DNA from: Seiridium cupressi
Taxonomy: Eukaryota; Ascomycota; Sordariomycetes; Amphisphaeriales; Sporocadaceae
Length of the DNA stretch: 64,000 bases
NCBI GenBank assembly: GCA_036674765.1
Contig: JARVKI010000044.1
Span: 248,001 to 312,000 of the forward strand
Direction: 5' to 3'
Within the stretch, counting starts at the first letter, position 1. Each line of letters starts with the position of its first letter. The translations under genes were made by a program, and so were the position numbers. The notes under the pieces were generated by a model that worked only from the letters and a program-made list of their open reading frames with translations, was not told where the DNA came from and searched no databases. This document shows, piece by piece, positions 42,981 through 55,387 of this stretch.

Positions 42981-45070
42981 TCACACTTCTTTGGTCTCTA
43001 TTCTGACTTCTGGTCTGTCTGGGATAGCAGCAGTATCGTCATGATGCGCGATTGATTTCTCGACCGCGTGGACGGCTTCGTCGGCAAGGGCCTTGTCTTC
43101 AAACACTGTGTAGTTATATCGTTCAGCTCATAGCGCGAACTTGTCATTATGAGAAGCAAGAACTTACAAAATGCCAATTCCTCAAGAGTACGTCCGTATG
43201 TCTCGGGGAAAATGAAGAAAATGAAGCCAATCTCGAATGCGAGGAAGCAGCAATATGAGATCAGATACTTCCATCCAGCATTCGCTAACCCGATAGGGTT
43301 CACGAAGGTGGTGAAGAACCCTGAAAGCCTGCCAAATAGCTGGAAGATCGCGATTCCCATAGAGCGCTCCATATAAGGCCAGAGCTCAACCAGGTAGGCT
43401 GTGAGTATGGTTCAGTTATTCTGTTGAAAACGATTTGGGTGCAAGAAAAGCCTTACTATATGTCAGAGCGTTGTAGCCGACGTTGTAGGCAGGATACTGT
43501 GTGAAAAGTTAATACCGATACGCTCTCCAGTCTGTGATGGCTCCAGAGATTACACATACGTAAGCATAGATGAAGAAAATTGTCGCAGCACCAGCGGCCG
43601 AGTTGACCTCTTTAGCAGCCAAGGCAGCCATGGCCCTCTCCATGCTGACGGTCCATGAGATGTATACAATCAGAAGACTGATGGTACAAATCAGATACAT
43701 TCGACGCCTTTTGAACCTCGTCACTACGCTTGCAATAATGGCAGCATTGAAAAGATTCCAGCAGGCTATAGAGACATTGATCTGCTGCTTGAACAGGCTC
43801 TCGGTCTTTCCAATCATGTTGAGAATGTCGCTGAGATAGTACGAGATGAGTGTATTTCCGCTCCACTGGGTGAACAAGCCCAACATGCAGCTGATCAGAA
43901 GACGACGACGCATGCCCTTGGTGGCTACCAGATCGAGCCAGGATCGTTTAGACGCTTCGATTTCGAGATGTATGGTGGCCTGGATTTGCGCAATCTCGGC
44001 TTTGACGAACTCGGCCTCGTGATCGCCCTCGGCATGGTACTTGGCAAGGATCTTGTGGGCCTCCTCGCTGCGGTCTTTGGTGATGAGCCAACGAGGGCTT
44101 TCGGGAATAAAGCTTGGGAGTTTTATCAGCTGTGAAACCATGGACTTCTCCGAACTACTTACAAGACGAAGGCAATCTGCAATAGGGACGGACACATCTG
44201 TAGCAGGCTAGGAATCCTCCAGCCCCAGTCGTTTGGTATGTTGTTGGTCCCAAAGCAGATAGCGGCAGCCAAGATCTGTCCTGGGAAGTAGGAAACGTTG
44301 AACAGCGATGTCATGACGGGCCTTTCCTTTGGATAAGCCAACTCTCCGATAAGTGCTGACGCGCTGACAATACAGGTAGGGATGCCGAAACCGAGAATCA
44401 AACGCGCGATGATGTACATGGGGACTATAAGAGTTATCAGTACGTAACCCCTGTTTAGAAGTGTAAAATGAATGTACTGTCTGTCGCCTTTGGAACTCTT
44501 CACGGACTAGTTTGGATATGAATGAGTGCTTACCATTAACAGAAAACCCTTGAATCAGTGAGCCGATCACCATGACCACAGAGCCGAGGAAAATTGACCA
44601 TCGTCTACCGAGTCGATCATTGACAACTGGAACCAAAGGGAGCGACAGAATAGCACCAAGCGAGTAAGCAGCAGATATAATCCCTTTCAAGGACCCTTCC
44701 AAAAGTGATCAGCCTCACACTGCTCTCAGCATTATTCACAGTACATACCCTGGGGATTACCGAAGACTAAAGAGTGAGTTAGCTAGAATTATACATGCAC
44801 GACACCTAGAATTTGTCACTCACAGCTGACCCATGACGGAACGATTTGCAGAGCATTGATCATCTGGGAATCAAACCCAGATGTCAGTTCGATACCCATA
44901 CATGTCGGAAACAGCATGAAATACAGCAAGCGGAGGTTTGGCTTCTTGTACCACGGGACCTTGTCCTCCTTCGCGAGACGTGTTACGATGGGGTCGGATG
45001 CGGCACCGGTGGTTCCCAGAGCCGCAGGGTCTGTCTTCTTGTGCAATTTTTCAGTCTTGAGTAGAGCCAT
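42981..45070 (-). CDS. MFS sugar transporter (lactose-permease/hexose type), 545 aa
   Basis: Predicted plasma-membrane sugar:H+ symporter. Eight exons (45070-44824, 44766-44749, 44695-44534, 44424-44163, 44112-43560, 43496-43457, 43398-43168, 43105-42981) keep frame throughout; the second is an 18-nt microexon encoding FFGNPQ. Twelve membrane segments are expected. Sugar-porter signatures are VNDRLGRRWSIFLGS (motif GR[KR] after TM2), RLILGFGIPTCIVSASALIG, FIPESPRWLITKDR (PESPR), YLVELWPYMERSMGIAIFQL and the C-terminal PETYGRTLEEL. The closest type is the lactose permease-like group of fungal porters (FTQWSGNTLISYYLSDIL). An upstream in-frame ATG at 45094 adds eight residues and cannot be excluded. 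The C-terminus is hydrophilic and acidic. Confidence 0.9.
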
Positions 45071-45892
45071 TTTCACCAATTTGTCCTGCTGCAAGACTGT
45101 AGACTGAAGGTGACAGGCGCTGGAAGCATATGTGTGATCCGACTGTCTGCTACGGGCAGCCTCGGGTTATAAGCAGAGGGACCCATAACATGGGCTCGCT
45201 GTTATTATATCGGGCAAGCTTTTGCGGGCTCATATTGCAGAGTGCCTAGGCGGCGGACCTTAAGTACCCATCGTATGAACGAAACTAGGAGTGTGGGGTG
45301 AGAATCCGGGGTCAAGGTACTGGGGACATACGAGACTTTGGGGTCTGGTCTCGGCAAAACTGCGACAAGCAGTCGACCATTATTGGTCAGTCAATCAATG
45401 ATCACGGAGACGCGGGAGAGCGGCCATATCCCTGGACTCTTGACCAATCGCGCGCAGGCAAGGAACTGGGTTGCTGGTCGATAATGGAGCTAGACTGTTT
45501 CTCCAAATGCCAAGACGGATGTATAGACAATCAAACCGTTAGTATGCCCCGCAAGTGATCTGATATTAGCCGGAGACAGGTCAGCCTGGCTGCCTGTCGA
45601 CCCAAGGGTCATCTAGCTGACACGAGTGACATCTCTGCTAATCCACAGGTAATTGTAATATGTCATTGGAAGGGAATATGAACTCTGCCGCATTTGAGCT
45701 CTCGTGCCTCATTATTAAACAGTCAGTCCGAAGGATTTGAGTGGAAATGAGATTCCCAAGCAGTCTGTTCTGCCTGAGTGCTTCGGCCCTTCCCTACATA
45801 CGTACAATACATACTTCCCACCCCAAACATAATGAGATCAGCGATATACGACGACAGCTGCTTGCTGTACATGGAGGGTGGTATCCAAAAAG
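45071..45892. other. Intergenic region between sugar transporter and P450
   Basis: About 820 bp: promoter of the transporter and 3' flank of the P450. No gene or repeat recognised. Confidence 0.4.
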
Positions 45893-47579
45893 CTATTTGA
45901 CGAAAGGAGACAGGTACACATTCAATGGTGGCTTGTCCCATAACAAATGTGACTTTTGTCCTTCTAGCCATTTCTTGCTGTCCTCAGCTAGACGCAAGTT
46001 GAAGTTCCAGATCAGTTTTGCCAGTACGAGCCGCATTTCCGCATAAGCAAGACTGCGCATGATTGTTAATTCGAGCACTTCATTACAATAAAGTCTTCAG
46101 TGGGCAGACTTACTTTCTTCCGATGCAATCGCGCGGCCCAACGATAAATGGCTGCACAGCATCTAGCCTGTCATTGGCGAATTTGGGGTCTTTGCCCTCA
46201 AACCTCTCGGGGATGAACTCATCCGGCTCGAAGAACAGTTCAGGGGAATGATAGGTAGCCCAGTGCCATACGCCGACAATCGTCTATCACTGCAATTAGG
46301 TTCATTACTGTTGACGTTGTCTCCGATGCAGTATGCAATGATTTAGCTTACGTTTTCAGGGACAGCGTGACCTGCGATCACAGCACCTCCTGTAGGGGCA
46401 ACCCGAGGCGCCGAGATAGGGACAGGTGGATAGCACCTGAGGGACTCATTCAGGCAGGCAAGCATATAGTCCAGACCATTGACGTTGGACAGGGTGATCT
46501 CCGACTCGTCCTGGAAACGCGACCGAACTTCCTCCTCCAATCTTTTCAAGGCTAACGGATGCGTTGTCAAGAGGTATAAAGCGCCAGAAAGGAGAGTCGC
46601 TGTAGTCTCCGATCCTGCAACGACGAACAAATTTGCGTTTTGACACAACTTTTCAAAAGGCAGGCCCTGGTTTCCCCGGTCAGTGTACCACGCCATCCAT
46701 CCGTTCGAGGGCATCGAGGAAACATACCAATTCGATCATGCCGCCCAGGAAGTCCGACTTTCCTTCGTCCTTCAAGCCTTCGTGCATTTCAAGCCTCTGT
46801 CTCACCTTACGCTGTGTAAGCTCACGGTGTATCCTTCTTGCCTCGAGTCCAACTTGGAACTTCTGAGCAACCCCCATGAACAGGTCCAAGAGGCCGAATT
46901 TCCTCAGAATCTGCATTGTTGCCAAGTTCTTCACGTTGCCCAGGACAAGGCGGACCCATGGGTGGTAGTCACTACCTTGCAGACAACCAAAGTCCGAGTT
47001 GAAGGCCAGTGCGCCCAAAACATCAAATGTGAAAAAGTTCAGCCATGCCGTCATATCGACAACTTGTTTTCCTTCATTGCTTTGTGATCGGACCCTGTCA
47101 ATCAGGAGATCTGCATACCTGCCGATGATAGATTCTTGGGCGCGCAGCGCGGTAGGCGAGAAGGCCGGAGCCAATGCTTTCCGTATGGTATCATGCTCTG
47201 TCTTCTCGGCTCCTAGGATCGAGCTGGGGCTGGTCTTCTTGTTGCGCCCAATGCCGTAGAACATAGGATCGAACGGAAGTTCATCCCCTGAGTGCTTACG
47301 GCCATATATGTCCTTCCAAGCGGCAGGATCAGTGAAGGAAAGCTCGTTTGGTGCGAGGCGGACAACTGAACCGTACTGTCTATGAAGGGCAGTTACATGC
47401 TGGTGTAGGTTGCCCGTGTGGAGTTGATAGAGACGTGGAAGGACCGTAAGCCGGTGACCCAGAGGCCCGGGGAAACGCGAGAGGGGGTGAAGTGTGGCAT
47501 TGTAGAGCAAGCGAAGGACAACAAAGGTGCAAGTCAAGAGTAGACTATATACGATGAGATTTGCTGCAAGGTACATCAC
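45893..47579 (-). CDS. Cytochrome P450 monooxygenase (CYP65-like), 498 aa
   Basis: Predicted ER-anchored haem monooxygenase. Exons 47579-46728, 46666-46352, 46283-46114 and 46052-45893. An N-terminal anchor (LIVYSLLLTCTFVVLRLLYN) is followed by the proline hinge HPLSRFPGPLGHRL. Helix I is NLFVVAGSETTATLLSG, the ExxR motif is in CLNESLRCYPPVPISAPRVA, the PERF-type block is DEFIPERFEG, and the haem-binding Cys lies in PFIVGPRDCIGRNLAYAEMR. The C-terminal strand region ends YLSPFVK. The pattern of conserved blocks resembles fungal CYP65/isotrichodermin C-15 hydroxylase-like enzymes, which act in secondary metabolism or xenobiotic conversion. No backbone synthase (PKS, NRPS, terpene) lies nearby, so a biosynthetic cluster is not supported. 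Confidence 0.92.
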
Positions 47580-48172
47580 GGCTTAGATGGACGCCGTTTA
47601 CTGACCATCAGATTTGTCTAAGTGCGTGGGATTATAATTCACATTCGGATAGAACAAATATAACAATAACTTGATGATAATCATCAAAGACGACGCGAAT
47701 CAAAACCTTGTCTTTTATATTTCAATTCCAAAGAGCATCATCATAGAGCAAGCTGTCGCTGCACATATCCACAATTCGGGACCTCTCAGAACCCAGCAGC
47801 TTCTGTGGAGTCATGCGATGGTCTTTCAGAGGATCATGAACTCGGCCGCTAGCTCGCTTTGAATGTCAAGCGTCTGACATCTTGGTGGTGCTGGGTAGCC
47901 GTGTCGCTGGCCACCCTCCTCGAATTGCATCTCAGACTTCATTACCTATCACGAGAGTAGAATGATTACGAAGTAAGGAGTAGAAATTTCCCGATTGGTC
48001 GGAACCACCACTTGCTTTCTAGGACGCTCCTTTGTACAACTTTCCGGGGAGGACTCGTCTCGAAGCAGTGCGAGCACCGAAAGCCTGTCACGATGAAGGG
48101 GTGGGAACCACTGTATTATTTCTTGATAAGCAACATAATTCCTGCTGTACTTCAGGCCATGGTAGCATATTT
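47580..48172. other. Intergenic region between P450 and LNP1
   Basis: About 590 bp; border between the accessory block and the conserved right-hand block. Nothing recognised. Confidence 0.4.
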
Positions 48173-49371
48173 TCAAGGAACCGCCTGCGATTTGTTCCGT
48201 CCAGACCTCCTCACAGTCTTGGTCGCCTTTTCGCTTTCTGCATCTGATTTGTCCACGTTACTCTCACCGCCGCTTACTTCACTGCTTTCTTCATCGATTT
48301 CGGGTGCAAACTCAGCCTGCCCCTGGCCAAGGACCTCTTGGATGATTTTCTTTCCTTCGTCCATCTCCCCGTTCATAGTACCACACCCCATGCACTTCCA
48401 CTGGCCAACGTCAGACAAGCTCTTGGCTCCAGGAGGCGCCTGGCCGTTGACAAGACGGCAATTCTGACAGATCAGGACGATACGGTTTTTGGGCGCAGTC
48501 TCATCTTCACCCATCATCAAATCGAGGACACGATCGTACCACCTCGGCGGGCCGGTATTGAACTCATACTGATGATAGGACGGTGGTAAATCTTCGGCGT
48601 TAGGAGCGAACTCGGCGGTAAGATCATGACGAACAGATGGAGACTGTGTTGGCGGCGCACTGGGTTCCTGACGATGTTGATTTTGCGGCGTCCCAGGAGC
48701 GGATGGCTTCTGAATGTTTGCCGTGGGTGGGGGTTGTATGTTGACTCTGCCGCCTGTGCCTATGCTTTGGCGCCCACCCTTCTTGCCGTGAGCGCCCTTT
48801 TGACTGGCCTCATTGCCATCGTCTCCATGCTGGCCTGACTTTGTACGTTTCGGTTTTGGCTTCTCGCCACCGTATTTTTCCAGCAACTCCAGTGTGGTGT
48901 CATATTTTGTAGCTTCCTTTAGCTTCTGCACTGTCTTCGCACGCCCAGATTGTAGATGTTTGAGCTTCGTTTCGAGCTTGTCGACACGGAAGCTAAAATA
49001 GGCGTTGATAAGAGTTCGCACGACATAGATCAAGACAGGACCCCCCGCCAGCCCCGACCAATCCCAAGGGCCCAAGTTCTTCCGCCCTACTACGAGCACA
49101 AGCACTATAGCATATATGAGGTAGGCAATGCTCAAGTAGAGGGTGCCTAGAAATTTGACCCGTCGCGAAGCGTTGTACTGTTGATCAAGCTGTAACTGAG
49201 TCGCCGCGATCTTCTTGGAAAGAGTTGATAGGGATTTTTCAAATGAGGCCGGCGAAGAGTCGTCGCCCTGCGAGTATAGTCAGCCGTGTGTTCAAGTCTG
49301 CTAGGACTGCAGGTGGAAACACGAGATGGGAGGTCCAAAAGCCTTACCTTCCAGGGCCAGAAGGACACCAT
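48173..49371 (-). CDS. LNP1: Lunapark, ER three-way-junction protein, 372 aa
   Basis: Lunapark stabilises three-way junctions of the tubular ER network and balances atlastin/Sey1-driven fusion. A 24-nt first exon (49371-49348, MVSFWPWK) splices to 49267-48173. The N-terminal coiled coil (FEKSLSTLSKKIAATQLQLD) precedes two close membrane segments (YLSIAYLIYAIVLVLVVG and GGPVLIYVVRTLINAYFSF). A charged coiled coil and a Pro/Ser/Gln-rich linker follow. The Lunapark zinc ribbon is clear: ALICQNC-type block VLICQNCRLVNGQAPPG and then WKCMGCGTMNG, four Cys in two CxxC pairs. The C-terminus is acidic then basic. The tiny first exon is conserved in spirit with other fungal Lunaparks, which start MVSLWPWK-like. 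Divergent from the golgin gene. Confidence 0.94.
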
Positions 49372-50366
49372 GATAATTTGTAGCACGTGGTGTTTCGCTA
49401 CGAAAGCATGATCAAAATTAGAGAGAGGAAACGAGTGTCGAGGAACAAGTTGACAGAGATTGTGCGAGCAAAGACGGGGCGGGGTGAATGTCTTGGGACA
49501 AAGTTAGGGAGTGGACATGCGTTATGCCTCCATCACAGGGCATTCAACGACGAGAAAAAGCAGTGACGACATGCGGCCTCCCGATAAAAGGACACTGGGC
49601 TGAGCTTGCAGCAGGCAGGTGCCAGGTGAGCTGCCTACGGGACGCACGGGCCCTTTATGCGACTTGACTTTGGCTCGGGGCTGGTGTGCATTCAGACGGC
49701 AGACGGTAGACTTCAGGAACCTCAGACGTGCATCGAGTTTAAATCGAGCTTGGGAATCCGCAGCTACCAGGAAGAGTCTCCTTTGTGTCTTCGCCTCTGG
49801 CATTGGAGAACTTCATACATGATGCTAAAGACGCACGCCGCTTCGTCTTCAAGAAATTCATCAGCCCCAAGGCACCATTGCGTGTACATACATGATCCGA
49901 CCCAGGGCATTGGGACCCCTACACTAAATTCTGCGAGCCGCGAGCCGCAAGCTGTTGGGTGGGTACTGGGAGTCGCGACAGGGATAGGTCCAGCTAAAAC
50001 AGAGCGAACACCTGGCGCATCTTGGCGGGAGCTCCCCAAGTTTTGAACTTCTAGACGGTTTACGGATCCGTACATGGCTGACATTTGCTTTCCAAAAGAA
50101 AGCTCAGCGGACGTTGTTTTCTCGAAGCCCTTGGGCTTGCTTCTGTTCCTGCCTTTTACACTCTTGCGCCCCCGGTATCTTACGGCATCCAACACAGTTG
50201 CTTCATGAGCACACCTACAAGCCAATTTTAGTCAGCAGGCCAATCGATCAACACGGAGCGATTCTCAGGGTTACCACGAATCGCATATCTGAAAAGGCCG
50301 GCGCATGGCTACAACACACATTTCTTCTAGCTTTAGGTAGCAATTGGTGTTTCTTTATTGCCCATC
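49372..50366. other. Divergent promoter region, LNP1 / IMH1
   Basis: About 1 kb between two membrane-traffic genes. Overlapping open frames on both strands (up to about 150 codons) show no motif or codon pattern and are rejected as genes. Confidence 0.45.
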
Positions 50367-53300
50367 ATGTTTCAGCGGTTCAAAAGTGCTATTGATCGCA
50401 CGATAGCGGAAGAGCAAGCCCGCCAGAAGACCGCCTCGGAGCAGCAACGAACTTCCTCCCCTTCCGGTAGTCGGCCTCGCTCTGTCTCGAGGACAAACAG
50501 CGCCAAGGACTCGCCAGCCAAGCGCAGACCGAAGAAGTCGGGCCAGGATACCCCCAATGGCGACAACGTGCCGAACACAGATCCGGCCGTCTTTGAAGCC
50601 GCCTTTGCGCTAGACGAGGAGGAGGCAGAAGCCAAGGCAAGCGCCGAGCAGCCTGGTGTCTCCGAGAACAACGGCCCCAAAGAGGAAAACAGCGAAGAGA
50701 AAGCCGCGGAGAAGGACGACCTCCAGGAGAAGACCGCAGGAGTGTCACCAACGTCGGATGAGAAGGCCAGCAAAGACGTTTCCGCTCCGGTTCCAGTTGA
50801 GCTGCCCCCAGACATCAAGGCTAAGCTACGGAAGCTCGAGAAGCTAGAGAAGACATATCCTGGTATGTAACCATCATTATTGGTTACGTCTAATTTCGTT
50901 TGCGTGTGAGCCGTGGTACTGACACATTGTGCGATAGAGTTGCTACGCTCTTACCGTATCGCTCATGGACGTGCCACCTCGATCGAGCCCTTCGAACGGG
51001 CTCTTCGCGAAAATACACCGCTCACCTCGATCAAAGACCCAGCTGCCCTTATCGAATATCTTCAACAATTGAATTTGAAAGGAGACATGGTTATGGATGA
51101 ATTCAAGCGAGTGTCGGCTGAGAAAGAGGACCTTAGGAAGAAATATGACGAGGCCGACAAGGAGCTTTCGAGTCTTAAGGAGGAGGTGGCTGCATTGAAA
51201 GCTGCGGAGCCGGGGGATACACCATTGCAGACGGACGGCGCAGCCGAAACAATGGGCAAGGAAGAGCATCAAGAAGCCACTTCGTCATCCTCGGTCAAGT
51301 CGCCCGTCCAGTCCATCCTAGGCGTCTTCTCACCGAAACAAATACCCCAGGCTACAGACGAGAATAAGGACGTTAGTGAGGACATGTTCTCCTACGAGGA
51401 CGAAATACCCCAGCTGCAGGCTGAGGTCACCTCAAAGACGGAAGAGATCACAAAGCTCAAGTCAGAGATTGGCAATTTGAAGGAAGAACTCGCTGTGGCA
51501 AAAGAGAACAGTTCGGGCCTGGTCGAAAACCTGGAGTCGGCTACTCGGGAGCTGAGCGAGGCTAGGGATAAATCCGCCGTTCATGAGGCGTTGCAGACTC
51601 AGCTGGATGCTAGGAATACCGAGATCAAGACCCTCACCGAGAGACTTGAGCATGCACAAAACCAGCTTCGTGACGTGGAGAAAAACCTAGAAAAGGAGAA
51701 AGCCTCTTCGACCGAGGCCACGAAGGACCATCAGTCAGCCATCAAGACAGTCAAAGATGAAAAGGCCAAAGTCGATTCTCAGCTGAAGGAGCTTTCCGAA
51801 GCCAAATCTAACCTGCAGAAGAAGATCGACGATTTGGCATCTGAGATTGACTCTTTGAAAAAGTCCAAGGCGGAGGGATTAGAGAAGATTGAGCAGCTCA
51901 ACAAGCAGCTGCAAGATGTGCCTCCACCAAGCCCGGCGACCACCGCTCCCTCCGAGAAATTGGAAGTCCCGCCGCCAGCTACAACGGGTGGTGCCAAGAA
52001 GAAGAACAACAAGAAAAAGAAGAAGGGCGGCGCTGCGTCCACGACTCCTACTCCTGGGGCTGAATCTGCCTCTACGGATTCATCTACTATGAAACCGCCA
52101 CCATCACCTACAGAGGCTCCCGATAATTCTGGCTTGCATGAGGAAATCTCGAAGCTCAAGGACGAAATCGTAGACAGAGATGCGCGGATCGAGAGACTCT
52201 CGAAGCAACGCAAGACGGAAGAGGACCTCCGCGAAGAGATCGAGACCATGCAAGAGACACTCCTATCGATTGGTCACGACCACACCGAAGCCAAGGAGAA
52301 GATCAAGGAGCTGGAGTCTGAGAAAGCGTCTCTCAAGGAACGTATCAAGGAACTTGAGGCCGAGGTGGCTGCTTTCACTACAGATGCTGCGTCAAGCTCA
52401 AAGCTGCAGTCCGAGCTAGATGCTATGAAGAATGAACACGATGAGTTGAGAACCAAGTTTCAGACACTCACGTCAGACCTTGGTGCTGCTCAGCAGCTGG
52501 CTCAATCTCGTTATAAGGATCTTACCGATCTTCGTGAGGTTTTGTCGAAAGCGCAACCAGAACTTAAATCACTGCGGCAAGACTCGGCTACACTAAAGAC
52601 AACGAGGGATGAGCTTGCATCCAAACAGACTGAGATCCGCAACCTCGAGAAGCGGGAGAAAGACTTGAAGAGCGAGGTCACCCGTCTACAACGTCACGCA
52701 TCTGAAAAGGAAGGCGATATTCGCAACCTCAACGATCGTCTATCCGTTGAAGCCAAGGCCCGCGCCAAGTTGGAGGATGAGAAGCGCGTTACCGGTAGAG
52801 ATTTCAGGCGCAGCGAGGCCGAGAAAGTCGAGATTTCTGCTAAGGCCGAGAAGGCAGCCCGGGAACTCGAGTCCCTTCAAGCGGAGCTTGCAGGTGTCAA
52901 ACCCAAGATCAAGACCTTGGAGGAACAGCTGGAAAACCTCAGGAAGGAGCGCGATGGCCTCAGAGAGGAAGCTGACCTCAAGGTCGCGCAGTACAACTCG
53001 GTCCAAGGTCTACTTGGATCCATGCGCGATCAGACTGCGGAACTGAGTGTACAACTCAAGGAGTCTCGAGGCCAGGCCGAGAGCTTAGAAGAAGAACTTG
53101 CCGAGGTGCAGAAACACCTCCAAGAGCGCACGCGCGAGGGCGAGACAATGCGCCGTATGATCAACGAGGTGGATTCTCGTGCCGACTCCAAGGTCCGTGA
53201 GATGCGCGCACGACTCGAAGCTGCAGTCGAGGAGCGTGATCGCATTGAGGACGAATCGTCCACCTTGGCGCGTCGTAGAGCCAGAGAGGCCGAGGAGCTC

Positions 53301-53926
53301 AAGTCAAAGGTCCGTGAGCTTGAAAGGGATGTCAAGACCTTGGGTGCCGAGAAGGAAGAGCTCGAGACCCGGGAACACGAGTGGAGGCGGCGTAGGGAGG
53401 AGCTTGAACAAATCGAAGAAAAGGCTAGCTCCGAGGTCGAAGATATGCGATCTGCGGTATCGAACTTGCGGTCCGCATTGGACAACTCTGAAGTCCAGGT
53501 AAGAGAAGCCGAAAAGCAAAAGGCAGATTTGCGGAAACTACTTGACGAGGCAAGGGCAAGGTATGAGAAGCTGAACAAGGAGCTCAAGACGGCTCAAGGT
53601 CGCCTTGCGGGCACCAGCATGACAAGCGGGAGAAGCAGTATGGAGAGCTCACGGTCAGGGACGCCTGTGAATACTGCAGGAGCAGGCACGCAGCCGCCGG
53701 TTGACACCCTTTATCTCAAGACCATCCTCCTTCAATTCTTAGAGGTAAAGGACGAGAAGGTTAGAAGTCAATTGGTGCCGGTGCTCGGCAAACTGCTGAG
53801 GTTTGACCGGTAAGTCTTCAATACGACAGTCACATCCTTCGATAAGCATCGGCTAATGAAGTGGATAGGAACGACGAGCAAAAATGGATGAGTGCGGTAC
53901 AGCACCTCTCTAAGCCTGGGAGGTAG
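50367..53926 (+). CDS. IMH1: GRIP-domain golgin IMH1, 1141 aa
   Basis: A long coiled-coil tether of the trans-Golgi, recruited by the Arl1 GTPase through its GRIP domain. Exons 50367-50862, 50938-53809 and 53869-53926. The N-terminus MFQRFKSAIDRTIAEEQARQ is typical of fungal GRIP golgins; a low-complexity acidic region (residues about 30-150) follows. A short conserved block is KLEKTYPELLRSYRIAHGRA. Most of the protein is heptad-rich coiled coil, interrupted near residues 500-570 by a Pro-rich and poly-Lys linker (KKKNNKKKKKGG). The GRIP domain begins about residue 1088 (DTLYLKTILLQFLEVKDEKV, then QLVPVLGKLLRFDR) and is completed by the 19-residue last exon (NDEQKWMSAVQHL). The conserved Tyr of GRIP is present. 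Confidence 0.93.
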
Positions 53927-55387
53927 TACTGCGGTGTATCAACATTGTAAGATAGTCGAGAGAACTAACGAAATTAACACGATAAGCTCTTCCATTGCAC
54001 AACGCGGTCTATCACCAGACCGGCAATACTTATCCAACCGAGTGACTGCAGGCGGGAAAGGAATACCAAACCGCGAAATGAAGAGACTGTGAAGTTTCGC
54101 TACTAGGCAGAGGTATAGTATATGTTCAGTCAATTCGCTCGGGAATGAGATCCTTCAACCCTGGCTGGCATGCCTTGACGTGTGTGTGGTTACCCCTTTA
54201 ACCGCTGACTCAATGAGAGTACATGCGAACGATGAATACTTCTATGCAATCCCTTATAGTCTACAAGTAGGCGATGGTATACCCTTACGGTATTTGTTTT
54301 GAGAGGACTAAATGTTAATAATAATTCTGCTTATTATATCTTAACTTGGGGAATATTAAATGTATTCATCTGGCTCAGAAATGTAAAGAGAAAACCGAAA
54401 TCTAAGGAAATAATGAGAGGATTCTCAAGATAATTGGCCAGCCAAGGGATTCGAACCCAGAACTCTCTCTACAAGCTAACCCCATGTTTCCCCCTCCTAC
54501 TTATGCTCGTGTCCAGCGGCCTGTCATTGAACCAGCCGGCCTTTGAGGCACTTATTGCACACCGACAACGTTGACGTAGGTGGAGTGTATTTTACATGCG
54601 CACCAACACCATCATGGATCGTCCGTTGTAGCAATCACGAAAATCAGGGTTTGTCAGCCTCGCACTCCGGAAATTTATACTTCTCCGAACTTTCAAGCAA
54701 AGGCTGTCTAATTAGTCAGCACCTACACTAGAGACCAGTTAGACTCATATTTGGGGGCCAATGACACGACCGAGCGTACCAATCTGTTGCAACTATCATA
54801 GGGCCCAAAAGAGTTCACTGCTTCCCATTAGCTTTGTATACCCCACTCTGTGTGTCTTGTCACTGTTGGTCAATGATACCGCCATGTCCATCACACTTAT
54901 TTAGCCCTCCACGAGGTATGAGAACATTATTAGAAACAAATTGTACATTTCAGCGATTAATGGTCTTCGCCAAATTGTATCCTTGTGAATGAGACGGACC
55001 ATTTTAGCCCAGTGTCACTGAGACAAGAGAGACTCGACTAGGTCAACTAGATTGCTCTGACGGCTAAGCAATAAATGGCCAGGTATCCACTGTGGTTTGA
55101 ATAAACTATCATATATGTTACTGCTAGGCGTCACGCAATCGGGTGAACTGATTCCCGGCGTGTTTGATGGATTAGTAATTACGGGCAGACAATTCAGCCA
55201 ACCCAGCTGATCAATCATGTTATGCCGATATATTCTATATGGCAAGTAATTTAGTAGACCATACAGGGGACATCAGCGCTTTGCTATAAGGCTGGCCCAT
55301 GGACAAAAGTTCTGCTTTTTGCCAATCATTCTTCCAGTAGTCATCACTCGAGAGAAACCCCCCTCCCCACAAGGGAAAAGAGAGAGA
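53927..55387. other. 1.5 kb gene-poor region
   Basis: Apart from a tRNA-like element at 54437-54540, nothing recognised. A+T-rich patches (54300-54420) and short open frames only. Confidence 0.4.
54437..54540 (-). other. Degenerate tRNA-like element
   Basis: On the minus strand a 104-nt segment begins GCCGGCT and ends GGCTGGC; these pair as a seven-base acceptor stem with two G-T wobbles. A perfect B box (GGTTCGAATCC) and an A-box-like TGGTTCAATGACAGG are present in the right order. But the T stem has two mismatches, and I cannot draw a proper D or anticodon arm. It is best read as a tRNA pseudogene, an intron-containing tRNA I failed to fold, or the head of a decayed tRNA-derived SINE. Confidence 0.35.

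Noticed and set aside
45893..47579. Secondary-metabolite cluster around the P450
   Set aside because: No backbone enzyme (PKS, NRPS, terpene synthase or DMATS) in the window; a P450 with transporters alone is not enough.
49657..50225. Overlapping open frames of about 130 and 150 codons on opposite strands between LNP1 and IMH1
   Set aside because: No domain, no biased composition, and the region is the shared promoter of two clear genes; the frames look like chance openness in G+C-rich DNA.
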